Of a DNA stretch of 61,418 nt, positions 1 through 8,033 are shown one piece after another (positions within the stretch are counted from its first letter, which is position 1; each line of letters opens with the position of its first letter). The stretch comes from Treponema sp. (GTDB taxonomy: Bacteria > Spirochaetota > Spirochaetia > Treponematales > Breznakiellaceae), in assembly GCA_031256035.1 (NCBI GenBank), contig JAIRRJ010000119.1, positions 1-61,418 on the forward strand, read 5' to 3'. The translations under genes were made by a program, and so were the position numbers. The notes under the pieces were generated by a model. That model saw nothing but the letters and a program-made list of their open reading frames with translations, was not told the origin of the DNA and ran no database searches.

Positions 1-1
1 C

Positions 2-2617
2 CAGACAGACCTATTCGGTGAAAAGACTCAAGGCCGCAGGGGTTACATAGACCTGTTTTGGAAGGGTCACATTATTATTGAGATGAAAACCCCCGGCAAA
101 GACAAGGTAAAAGCCTTTCAACAGGCAAAGGAATACGCCGAACATTTACCGCCTACCGACCTCCCCAACGGCATTTTAATTTCCGATTTTGTCTCTTTTG
201 ATTATTACGATTTGGAAAAGAACTGCGAGCCTGATTATTTTACGCTTGCAGATATTCCGAAAAAAGTAGAGCTCTTTGCCGATCTTGCAGGTTACAAAGA
301 TGTTGTTTTTCAAGCCGTCAGCCCCGTAGACATAAAAGCAGCCGAACACATGGGGGAATTGTACGATGCCCTAAAAGACTCTGGCTATAAAGACCATCAA
401 CTGCAAATGTATCTTGTGCGGCTTCTTTTTTGCCTTTTCGCCGATGACTCCGGCATATTCGATGAAAAGAAATTGTTTTTCAAATATATCAAAGACAGAA
501 CAAATGTAGACGGAAGTGATTTGGCCCTGCACCTGGGGCAGATATTTGACACTCTGAATAATCCAAAAGAAAACCGCCTAAAAAACATTGACGAAACATT
601 AAATAAATTTCGATACATTAACGGCGGCCTTTTTGAAGAACGGCTGGAAACAGCCGCTTTTACCTCCATCATGCGGAAAACTCTGTTGAATTGCTGTACG
701 CTGGATTGGAGCCAGATTAAGCCGGAAATTTTCGGTGCAATGTTTCAGAGTGTAAAAGATAAGGAAAAACGCCGTGAACTTGGAGAACATTATACCAGCG
801 AAACCAATATACTAAAGATAATACGCTCTCTTTTTCTCGATGCCCTTTGGGAAGAATTTGAACAAATACAAAAACTGTCCTTCGCTCTTAGAAAACAACG
901 CATTTTGGAATTTCATACCAAGTTGCGCAGATTAAAGTTTCTCGACCCTGCCTGCGGTTGTGGCAATTTTTTGGTTGTCAGTTATCGTGAACTTCGTCTT
1001 TTAGAGATAGAAGTTTTATCGGAATTCTTGCAGTTGGAAAAAGTAATTGATATTGACATATATGTCAGGGTAAATGTTGACCAGCTTTACGGAATTGAAA
1101 TTGAAGAATTTCCTGCCCGTATAGCTCAAACCGCTCTATGGCTAATGGATCATCTTATGAACGTAAAAGCATCAGAAAGATTGGGGCAGTATATAGTCCG
1201 CCTCCCTTTGACTGCCACGCCGACAATAGTAAATACCAATGCTTTGACTACTGATTGGGAAACGATAATACCAAAAGATGAACTGTCCTTTATTCTTGGC
1301 AATCCGCCGTTTCTAGGTGCAAGCATAATGAATAAAGAACAGAAAAAAGAATTGGAGAATGTTTTTGACAATTTAAAAGGATGTAACAGTCTTGATTATG
1401 TGTGTTGCTGGTATAAAAAAACGGCACAGTACATTCATGGTACTAAGATAGAAGCAGCATTTGTATCGACTAACAGTATTTGTCAGGGTGAACAGGTTCC
1501 GCTCCTCTGGCCGGAATTGATAAGCAAACATGGAATAGCAATAAATTTTGCCCATCAAACCTTCAAATGGAGCAATGAGGCAAGAGGCAAAGCTGCTGTT
1601 TACTGCATTATAATCGGGTTTAGCCAGATTGAACGAGAAACTAAAGCGATATTTCAATACCCCTTGGTTACAAGCGAGCCAAGTCAAACATCGGCTAAAC
1701 GAATAAATTCATATCTGATTGATTCTGACAATATTTTCATCAAAAGCAGATCAACGCCTATTTGCAGAATTCCTGAAATGGTCTACGGCAGTAAACCTAC
1801 AGACGGCGGCAATCTGTTATTTACGAAAGAGGAAAAAGACGCTTTTTTGGAGATTGAGCCAAATGCCGCAAAATATATCAGGCCCCTGATTTCCGCACAT
1901 GAATATCTGCATGGAAAAGAACGTTTTTGTTTATGGCTGACTAAAATTGAACCGATAGAATTAAAAAAACTACCTCATGTATGCAAACGACTGGAAGCGG
2001 TGAAAGAAATGCGGCTTGCAAGCAAAAAAGAAGCAACAAGATTTTTGGCGGATACTCCGAGCTTGTTTGAATACATCGCACACCCTGACACAGGATATAT
2101 AATGATACCCTGTCATTCATCTGAAAACAGAAAATATATCCCTATGGGATTTTTGGATAAATATTCCATTGCCAATAATAGTTGCTCTATAATACCCAAT
2201 GGAGCAATTTATCATTTTGGTATTTTAACATCGACAATGCACATGGCATGGGTACGCTGTGTTTGCGGAAGAATAAAAAGCGATTATCGTTATTCCGCTT
2301 CTATAATTTACAATAATTTTCCTTGGCCCAACCCAACTGAAAAACAACAAAAAATAATTGAAGAACTTGCCCAGGAAATACTAAACATTCGGGAAAAATT
2401 CCCCCAAAGCACCCTCGCCGCTTTATACGACCCCTTAACAATGCCGAAAGAACTCTTAAAAGCCCACCAAAAACTTGATAAAGCTGTAGAAAGCGCATAC
2501 GGGCGCAGCTTTGACGATGACAGCCAGCGTGTGGCGTATTTATTTGAGCTATACCAAAAATTGACTGGAGAACTGTTTGTGGAAGAAAAGAAGCGGGGCA
2601 AGGGGAGGAAGATATGA
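2..2617 (+). CDS. MmeI-type (type IIG/IIL) restriction-modification enzyme, 5' end outside window
   Basis: A single-chain restriction endonuclease and adenine methyltransferase. The frame is open from base 2, so the N-terminus lies upstream of the window; the first ATG at 83 is internal. Residues encoded at about 50-91 (IDLFWKGHIIIEMKTPGKD) form the D...ExK nuclease motif typical of the MmeI N-terminus. Then come a helical linker, SAM-binding motif I (LDPACGCGNF, about base 940) and the catalytic NPPF motif IV (about base 1300), followed by a target-recognition region and a C-terminal helical end. Visible length (871 codons) fits MmeI relatives of about 920 residues. The start of the next small ORF overlaps its stop (ATGA). 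The specificity cannot be read from sequence. Confidence 0.93.
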   Translation, partial: QTDLFGEKTQGRRGYIDLFWKGHIIIEMKTPGKDKVKAFQQAKEYAEHLPPTDLPNGILISDFVSFDYYDLEKNCEPDYFTLADIPKKVELFADLAGYKDVVFQAVSPVDIKAAEHMGELYDALKDSGYKDHQLQMYLVRLLFCLFADDSGIFDEKKLFFKYIKDRTNVDGSDLALHLGQIFDTLNNPKENRLKNIDETLNKFRYINGGLFEERLETAAFTSIMRKTLLNCCTLDWSQIKPEIFGAMFQSVKDKEKRRELGEHYTSETNILKIIRSLFLDALWEEFEQIQKLSFALRKQRILEFHTKLRRLKFLDPACGCGNFLVVSYRELRLLEIEVLSEFLQLEKVIDIDIYVRVNVDQLYGIEIEEFPARIAQTALWLMDHLMNVKASERLGQYIVRLPLTATPTIVNTNALTTDWETIIPKDELSFILGNPPFLGASIMNKEQKKELENVFDNLKGCNSLDYVCCWYKKTAQYIHGTKIEAAFVSTNSICQGEQVPLLWPELISKHGIAINFAHQTFKWSNEARGKAAVYCIIIGFSQIERETKAIFQYPLVTSEPSQTSAKRINSYLIDSDNIFIKSRSTPICRIPEMVYGSKPTDGGNLLFTKEEKDAFLEIEPNAAKYIRPLISAHEYLHGKERFCLWLTKIEPIELKKLPHVCKRLEAVKEMRLASKKEATRFLADTPSLFEYIAHPDTGYIMIPCHSSENRKYIPMGFLDKYSIANNSCSIIPNGAIYHFGILTSTMHMAWVRCVCGRIKSDYRYSASIIYNNFPWPNPTEKQQKIIEELAQEILNIREKFPQSTLAALYDPLTMPKELLKAHQKLDKAVESAYGRSFDDDSQRVAYLFELYQKLTGELFVEEKKRGKGRKI

Positions 2618-2745
2618 AAAATATATCAACATTATGTGAAGCAAATATGTATGTCACAAAACTTGAATTATTTAGTTTTAACAGTTTTGAACATGAAACT
2701 ATTTTATGGACCAACAGAGGAAGATGTGGAGGTGGTGGAAAATGA
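2614..2745 (+). CDS. 43-residue coupled small ORF, unknown
   Basis: A short frame sits exactly between the restriction enzyme and the next gene. Its ATG overlaps the upstream TGA (ATGA at 2614-2617), and its own TGA overlaps the next ATG (ATGA at 2742-2745). A GGGGAGGAAG ribosome-binding site lies just before it. The product ends in a Gly-rich basic tail (RGRCGGGGK). The same bases also provide the ribosome-binding site of the next gene, so the tail may be a by-product of that signal. The double ATGA overlap is the main support. No family was recognised. It may instead be a leader peptide that only couples translation. Confidence 0.5.
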   Translation: MKNISTLCEANMYVTKLELFSFNSFEHETILWTNRGRCGGGGK

Positions 2746-2981
2746 ATATGGGTAACAAAACAAAAATACCGGCTGTTTACAAAGAAGATTTACAAATATT
2801 TCTTCAATCTATAAATGAATTAGAGTGTATCAAAAAAAGAGACCGGATTTGTATGGTCTGTTTAAAAACTATCTCAATTGAAAATATTCAACTCATTATT
2901 CCACGGCAAAATCAAACTTTTGATTTTGTATGTGATAATATAGTATGTGTAGAAGAATATAATCATAAGAAAGGAGTGTAG
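2742..2981 (+). CDS. 79-residue protein with paired cysteines, possible zinc ribbon
   Basis: The start at 2742 follows a GGAGGTGGTGG ribosome-binding site and overlaps the upstream small ORF. The product contains a CMVC pair near residue 40 and two more cysteines (VCDNIVC) near residue 68. This four-cysteine spacing suggests a small zinc-binding module like those in HNH-type or zinc-ribbon proteins, but no HNH histidine motif is seen. It ends 4 bases before the next gene, with a fresh AAGGAG site, so it belongs to the same operon. Base composition is strongly A+T rich from here to 5560, unlike both flanks. Function unknown. Confidence 0.6.
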   Translation: MNMGNKTKIPAVYKEDLQIFLQSINELECIKKRDRICMVCLKTISIENIQLIIPRQNQTFDFVCDNIVCVEEYNHKKGV

Positions 2982-2985
2982 ATAT

Positions 2986-5556
2986 ATGAATGAATTACTA
3001 AAAATATTACTATTTTTTGGAATAAGTTTAGGAATGGTGATTTTTATTGTTTTTATATATATTCTTGGAAAAATATATCCAACTTTAAGAATTATCATTT
3101 CTGATATCGTAAGATTTTTTGGCTGGACAGGAAAAAAAGTTAGAAAGTTCAGCATTGAACAAAGATATCAAGGCTCAATTAATGGTATTATTCAAGAATA
3201 TAACAAAAACTTTGAAAATCCGATATTACCTCATTGTAAAATAGAATGGGTTACACCTGAAAACCAACAAAATATTTTAAAAGAAAATGAAGCCATAATT
3301 TGTTTGAGTTTTAATAAAAAAGACGATAACCTAAACTTTTATAATGCAACATTGAATTTTGTTCAAACAGCCTTGATTGCAAAAGCAAAAGATTATTTGA
3401 ATAAGTCATACTCAAAAGCAATTGATCTGCTAACAACTCATATTATTTTAAGAAAGAATAGAAGGGAAGTGCTTACAATCTTTAGAAAGAAATTAAACGA
3501 TTTTGATGAAAACATAAGACATGAATTTGAAAATTTAATTCCAACCGATAATGGTGGATTGTTTTTTAATATGCTCTTGCCTGAATTTCATTTTTATGGA
3601 GAACTTATAGATACTTTACCCCCTAATTCAGAGTTTAATGCAGAAGCCGATGGCTTGTTTAATTGGTTTAAAGAGTTAGCGACGAGAGAAACAGACGAAA
3701 GGACAAATTTGAAATATATTTCAAAAAACATTAAGATAGGAGTCATTTTAGTAGGAAGAGATGAAACATGGGGAACACAAGGAATAACAGCATACACAAA
3801 GTGGGCAGATTATTATGCAACAAATGATTTTACTTCTGTTTATGTTTTAGCGAGAAAAAAACGTGGAGAAGATAGAGCCGATGAGTTGGTAAAAATATTG
3901 AATCAAGTAAAAGGATTTGACATAATAAATAAAAATCCGAAAATTAGAGGTGTTACAGCAGAAGGAAAGGAATATATTGTAACATGCTATTCTTTACGTC
4001 CAAATAAAACAAATATTATTTATTTAGCCTGGGAGGAGCTAAAAAAATGTTATGATGAACGGATAGCGGTTTCCGCAATTATTGATTATGTCCAAAAAAG
4101 CAGCATATTTATTAATATATTTGGGCTAAAATATGAACTGCCAAACGCTGAGCTTTCTGAAATAACAATCAATGATGCACAAAAAGTATTCAAGATTGAG
4201 GATGAATTATTTTTAAATATTATTGAATTTGATGCAGATAGACAACATATTGTTCTTTCTAATAAGGGCACAAATTCAGATCCAAAACATTACATCAATG
4301 CGATATTAGATGAAAATAAAGTTTACTCATGTATAGTAGAAAAAATTCAAACAGACCAGCAAGGCTTACAAAAAGGATTATTAGTTTCTAACGATGAGTT
4401 AAAAAATTATGCTTTTATTCCAAAATCAAAAGTAACATATAGTCGCTTTCTTGACCTTAATAAAAAATATACATTGAAACAGAATATAAATATAATCATA
4501 GAAAAATATGATTCTTCTTCTTCGAGATTTATTGGCAAATTGAATAATATTATCAATCCATGGGAAAGTAAAACATTTAGCAATTTAAAGATTGGTAATT
4601 CTATAAAAGTATTAGTAAAACAAATAAATGAATTTGTGATTATTTGCGAAATAGAAGAAGGATTAGAATGCTTCTTGTCAAAACAAGAAATATCATGGGA
4701 TAAAAACGAATCTGTCACTTCTCTATTCAAAGTTGATGATGAAATTGAAGTAAGAATTATGTCAATTGATCTTGATAAAAATAAAATAAATGTTTCGATA
4801 AAACGACTTGCTAAAACTATAGAATTAGAATATTTTGAATCATATTTTAATAAGTTGGTTGATGTTGAAGTGACAGAATTAATATCAGGGAAAGGGCTTG
4901 CTATCAAATATCCAAATGGAACAAACACTGGATTTATTCATTGGTTTGAAATAGGTTGGGGACCTGTTGGAAGATTTGAAACTTTGTATAATAAAGGTGA
5001 CATTTTAAAAGCAGTATTATATGAATTTGATACAGAAAAAAATAGTTTAAAGTTCAGTATAAAAAGACAATTTAATCACCAATTTACGGAATGGTTAAAT
5101 AATATAGATAAGAAAGAGGTAATGCAGGGGAAAGTTATTAGACATTTTGAGAATAGTGCCCAAATAGAAATAACAAAAAATAATTTTACTGTCCAAGCAT
5201 TTATATTAAAGCAAGATATATCAAATTTTGCATACATAGAAACAAAGGATTTACAATTTTACTTGCCAATTGGACACTCTTTTGGCTTTTACATCAAAGA
5301 AATCAATGAAAGCTGGAGAACCATTTCATTATCAAGACGTGAATACTTAAATCAATCTGAATATCCGCAATATGGAGTTACTATCAATACAACATATGTT
5401 AAGGAAAGCAATTTTAAGGGATATTTATATTCAGACGAAATAGAAGGATGGACTAATTTGCCAAGTAACAAAACCCCATTGGGAAAAAATATTGAAGTTT
5501 TGTTAATTTCTTCTAAAACAGGCGAATTTGCAATAGTAGATAAAACTATGCACTAA
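2986..5556 (+). CDS. Membrane-anchored protein with S1-like repeats, unknown
   Basis: An 856-residue protein with an AAGGAG ribosome-binding site. Residues about 4-40 form one long hydrophobic segment, so the rest is probably tethered at the membrane. The middle (about 60-370) contains no family I recognise. From about residue 440 to the end there are several S1/OB-fold-like repeats. The clearest runs from about 535 to 605: it starts IGNSIKVLVKQI, continues with an SKQEISW-like segment and ends with IEVRIMSID followed by INVSIKRL. Weaker copies follow at about 625-700, 705-790 and 800-856. S1 folds bind RNA or single-stranded nucleic acid. The gene is markedly A+T rich and sits between an MmeI-type enzyme and a DUF1016 nuclease, suggesting a defence role by context only. 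Confidence 0.7.
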   Translation: MNELLKILLFFGISLGMVIFIVFIYILGKIYPTLRIIISDIVRFFGWTGKKVRKFSIEQRYQGSINGIIQEYNKNFENPILPHCKIEWVTPENQQNILKENEAIICLSFNKKDDNLNFYNATLNFVQTALIAKAKDYLNKSYSKAIDLLTTHIILRKNRREVLTIFRKKLNDFDENIRHEFENLIPTDNGGLFFNMLLPEFHFYGELIDTLPPNSEFNAEADGLFNWFKELATRETDERTNLKYISKNIKIGVILVGRDETWGTQGITAYTKWADYYATNDFTSVYVLARKKRGEDRADELVKILNQVKGFDIINKNPKIRGVTAEGKEYIVTCYSLRPNKTNIIYLAWEELKKCYDERIAVSAIIDYVQKSSIFINIFGLKYELPNAELSEITINDAQKVFKIEDELFLNIIEFDADRQHIVLSNKGTNSDPKHYINAILDENKVYSCIVEKIQTDQQGLQKGLLVSNDELKNYAFIPKSKVTYSRFLDLNKKYTLKQNINIIIEKYDSSSSRFIGKLNNIINPWESKTFSNLKIGNSIKVLVKQINEFVIICEIEEGLECFLSKQEISWDKNESVTSLFKVDDEIEVRIMSIDLDKNKINVSIKRLAKTIELEYFESYFNKLVDVEVTELISGKGLAIKYPNGTNTGFIHWFEIGWGPVGRFETLYNKGDILKAVLYEFDTEKNSLKFSIKRQFNHQFTEWLNNIDKKEVMQGKVIRHFENSAQIEITKNNFTVQAFILKQDISNFAYIETKDLQFYLPIGHSFGFYIKEINESWRTISLSRREYLNQSEYPQYGVTINTTYVKESNFKGYLYSDEIEGWTNLPSNKTPLGKNIEVLLISSKTGEFAIVDKTMH

Positions 5557-5581
5557 AATATGGTAACATACGGTGGTTACA

Positions 5582-6685
5582 ATGAGTAAAAAGAAGCCAG
5601 AAACTGTTCTACAAAAAAACACCCAAATTGACATAACGTTATTATTTGAGCATATCACAAAGATAATTGAAAAACGCAAAATCAAGGCAGGGGCTTATGC
5701 TAATCGTGAAATAACACTGATGTATTGGGAAGTAGGGCGGTACATCGGCTCTGTCCTACTGAGCGGAGAACGTGCGGAATACGGAAAACAGATTGTGTCG
5801 ACACTGTCGACACAATTAGTAGGACGGTACGGAAAAGTTTTTGAACTGCGAAACTTGCGGCGTATGGTACAATTTGCGGAGTTGTTTCCGAATATTGAAA
5901 TTGTGTCGCCACTGGCTACACAATTAAGCTGGTCGCATTTCATAGAATTATTGTCACTGGAGACTGATAAAGCAAGACTATATTATGCCAACGAAGCCTC
6001 ATCAAGGAATTTGGGTGTCCGTGAATTACGCAATCAAATTTCCCGCAAAGCCTATGAACGGCAGGAAATAGCCAATGCAGCTTTAACAGAAAAATCGGCA
6101 GTACCTTTCAATGTGTTTAAAGACCCGTATCTGCTTGATGTTTTGGACTTGAAAGAAAACTTTATGGAAGCTGATTTGGAGAAGGCGGTATTGCTAGAAC
6201 TTGAAAAATTCATACTGGAATTCGGTCATGGGTTCACCTTTGTTGAGCGTCAAAAACGCATGACAATGGACGGAGATGACTTTACCCTTGACCTGCTTTT
6301 TTATCACAGAGATTTGAAACGCCTTGTGGCGATTGAACTAAAAATAGGCAAATTCATCCCGCAGTATGAAGGTCAAATGAAATTCTATTTGAAGTGGCTA
6401 AACAAATATGAACGCAGAGAAGATGAAAATGAGCCTATCGGCTTAATTCTTTGCACAAAGGCAAGCCGTAATCAGATAGAACTGATGGAGTTAGACAAAT
6501 CTGGCATTGCGGTTGCCGAGTATTGGACAAAATTACCGCCTAAAGCGGAGTTTGAACGTAAAATCAAAGAAATTCTCACCGAAGCCCAGGAACGTTTAGA
6601 ACGCCGCAAATTACTTCCCGGCAATAAAACCAAAAAACAGCTAAATTATTATTACGAGCCAAAAGATGACGATACGGAGCTATAA
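5582..6685 (+). CDS. DUF1016 / YhcG-type PD-(D/E)xK nuclease-fold protein
   Basis: A 367-residue protein matching the YhcG (DUF1016) family. The N-terminal half has the typical winged-helix-like region with NREITLMYWEVGRYI and the paired TQL segments. The C-terminal half carries the PD-(D/E)xK core: DLLFYHRDLKRLVAIELKIG supplies the Asp and the E-x-K. GLILCTKAS marks the later strand. An upstream GTG at 5573 is in frame, but the ATG at 5582 is the more usual start, behind only a weak GGTGG site. Family members are common in defence islands and near restriction systems, which fits the neighbour. It follows the S1-repeat gene by 25 bases. Codon and base use return to the genome norm here. Confidence 0.9.
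   Translation: MSKKKPETVLQKNTQIDITLLFEHITKIIEKRKIKAGAYANREITLMYWEVGRYIGSVLLSGERAEYGKQIVSTLSTQLVGRYGKVFELRNLRRMVQFAELFPNIEIVSPLATQLSWSHFIELLSLETDKARLYYANEASSRNLGVRELRNQISRKAYERQEIANAALTEKSAVPFNVFKDPYLLDVLDLKENFMEADLEKAVLLELEKFILEFGHGFTFVERQKRMTMDGDDFTLDLLFYHRDLKRLVAIELKIGKFIPQYEGQMKFYLKWLNKYERREDENEPIGLILCTKASRNQIELMELDKSGIAVAEYWTKLPPKAEFERKIKEILTEAQERLERRKLLPGNKTKKQLNYYYEPKDDDTEL
5792..5924. repeat. Two palindromes 108 bp apart inside the DUF1016 gene
   Basis: ATTGTGTCGACA-C-TGTCGACACAAT (5792-5816) is a perfect 25-bp hyphenated palindrome. A second copy at 5900-5924 has one mismatch between arms. Both encode the same protein stretch, IVSxLxTQL, in the same frame, exactly 36 codons apart. 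Confidence 0.85.
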
Positions 6686-6755
6686 TCCGCAAACCTTGAC
6701 TGATACAAAACTGATACTTTTTTTGAAAATTTCATTTTTCTTGACATTTTTTCTC

Positions 6756-6889
6756 TGATATGCCATGATATGTTAAGATATGTTATAGGTTCTTATGAAC
6801 ACTTAATTCCTTATCCTGTAAGGAATTAGGCGGTTTTATAAAAAACCCGTGATATGTTATTGAATGGTGTTATATGCGGTGAAATGAAG
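6756..6889. repeat. 10-bp-phased TGATATG repeats in the gene-free stretch
   Basis: The stretch 6686-7001 holds no gene. It contains TGATATGCCA, TGATATGTTA and AGATATGTTA at 6756-6785 in perfect 10-bp register. A second run starts at 6850 with TGATATGTTA followed by three degenerate units to 6889. A hairpin separates the two runs. The helical phasing suggests a protein-binding array, such as recombinase arm sites, but no integrase is present. Confidence 0.6.
6805..6827. other. Hairpin between the phased repeats
   Basis: AATTCCTTA-tcctg-TAAGGAATT is a perfect 9-bp stem with a 5-base loop. No T-run follows directly, so it is a poor intrinsic terminator, though it lies 120 bases after the DUF1016 stop codon and could still serve the preceding operon. 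Confidence 0.5.
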
Positions 6890-6924
6890 GCTGGCACGTT
6901 TGAGGTGCTAGTGCCGAGAGGCAT

Positions 6925-6996
6925 GGAAGTTCAAGTCTTCTAGGCCGCAGAAGTATGATTTGTCGGAAGTTTCAAGTCTTCCATGTTACAGAAGTA
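6925..6996. repeat. Two imperfect 32-bp direct repeats with internal hairpins
   Basis: GGAAGTTCAAGTCTTC...CAGAAGTAT (6925-6956) and GGAAGTTTCAAGTCTTCC...CAGAAGTAT (6965-6996) repeat each other with a 40-base period. Each can fold into a short GAAG/CTTC stem. They end just before the 3' end of the minus-strand LacI gene. Confidence 0.6.
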
Positions 6997-7001
6997 TTAA
7001 G

Positions 7002-8033
7002 TTACGCCGATTTGCGTATCACAAGGTTTACTGGCAGAAGCAGGGTCAGCGCGTTTTCTCCGCAGTCGGCGCTACGGTTAACGATCATTTCCACCGCACG
7101 GTAACCTATAGCCAGTTTCTGGACATTCATTGTGGTAAGCTGCGGGTTGGTATAGCCGGCTATTTCAATGTTATCTATACTTATTACCGCAGTTTTAGAA
7201 GGGACAGCGATACCTTGTTCGTGCAGGTAATGGAGAATTCCAACGGCAACTTCGTCGCACCCTGCGCAAATGGCTTTGGGCATGGCTCCAAGGTTTTTGT
7301 GAAGCCGTTGTACTGCCAGATATCCTGATGCCATGTCTGCCGCTGCGTCAATGTAAAGCCCGGATATATCTTTTTCACCCTGTTCCAAAAAAGCCTGTTT
7401 GAATCCGGCAACCCGTTGATCAGATTCGCCGATGTAAACAATGTCCCGGTAGCCCTGATCAAAAAGGTAATTTGCAGCCTGAAGAGCGGCTGCCTGCCTG
7501 TCAAATGATACCGAGGATAGTCCTGGCATCTGCCAGTCAACGCAGACAATCTGCTCGATCTGTACCTGAATGCGTTCAATGAGCTGCCAATCCTCAGGGG
7601 TTTCAAGGCATTGATCAATTGCCACAAGCAACAGCCCGCATATCTCCTCGGAATGAATCAACTGGTTAAACAGGATTGGGTCTTTTAGTTCATCAAAAAA
7701 ACGTATAAACCTTATGTGAAAACCGTTTTCATGAGCTGCAGAATGAATTCCTGCAAGCATCTCCGTATAATACGGGCGCAGGAACATTTCGGCGCTGCAC
7801 AGTACAATGCCGATATGCTCGTCAGCTAAATCGCCTTTGTTGCTCCTCAGCGCCTGGGCGAATTTGTTTGGGCGGTATCCCAGTTCCTTTATGGCATCCA
7901 GAATTTTTTCCCGGGTTTCCGGCGCAACGGAACGGCTGCTGCCGTTAAGTACATAGGATACCATGCTGCGGGTTACACCCGCGCGGCGGGCTACGTCATT
8001 TTGAGTTACTTTGATGTTCGGATTTTTTTTCAC
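7002..8033 (-). CDS. LacI-family transcriptional regulator
   Basis: A 343-residue repressor. The N-terminal helix-turn-helix and hinge are classic: VTQNDVARRAGVTRSMVSYVLNG, then RPNKFAQALRS. A periplasmic-binding-like effector domain follows (about 70-335), with HIGIVLCS and AICAGCDEVAVGIL segments. The start is GTG (8033), which lies inside the 3' end of the GH42 gene, so the two overlap by 38 bases. As the last gene of the operon it is probably co-transcribed with its targets and represses the promoter near 13.7 kb by binding the palindrome there. The effector is unknown; a galactoside or its breakdown product is likely from context. Confidence 0.93.
   Translation of the reverse strand: MKKNPNIKVTQNDVARRAGVTRSMVSYVLNGSSRSVAPETREKILDAIKELGYRPNKFAQALRSNKGDLADEHIGIVLCSAEMFLRPYYTEMLAGIHSAAHENGFHIRFIRFFDELKDPILFNQLIHSEEICGLLLVAIDQCLETPEDWQLIERIQVQIEQIVCVDWQMPGLSSVSFDRQAAALQAANYLFDQGYRDIVYIGESDQRVAGFKQAFLEQGEKDISGLYIDAAADMASGYLAVQRLHKNLGAMPKAICAGCDEVAVGILHYLHEQGIAVPSKTAVISIDNIEIAGYTNPQLTTMNVQKLAIGYRAVEMIVNRSADCGENALTLLLPVNLVIRKSA

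Noticed and set aside
83-2617. ATG at 83 as the start of the restriction enzyme
   Set aside because: The frame and the nuclease motif (D...ExK) begin upstream, so the gene is cut by the window edge.
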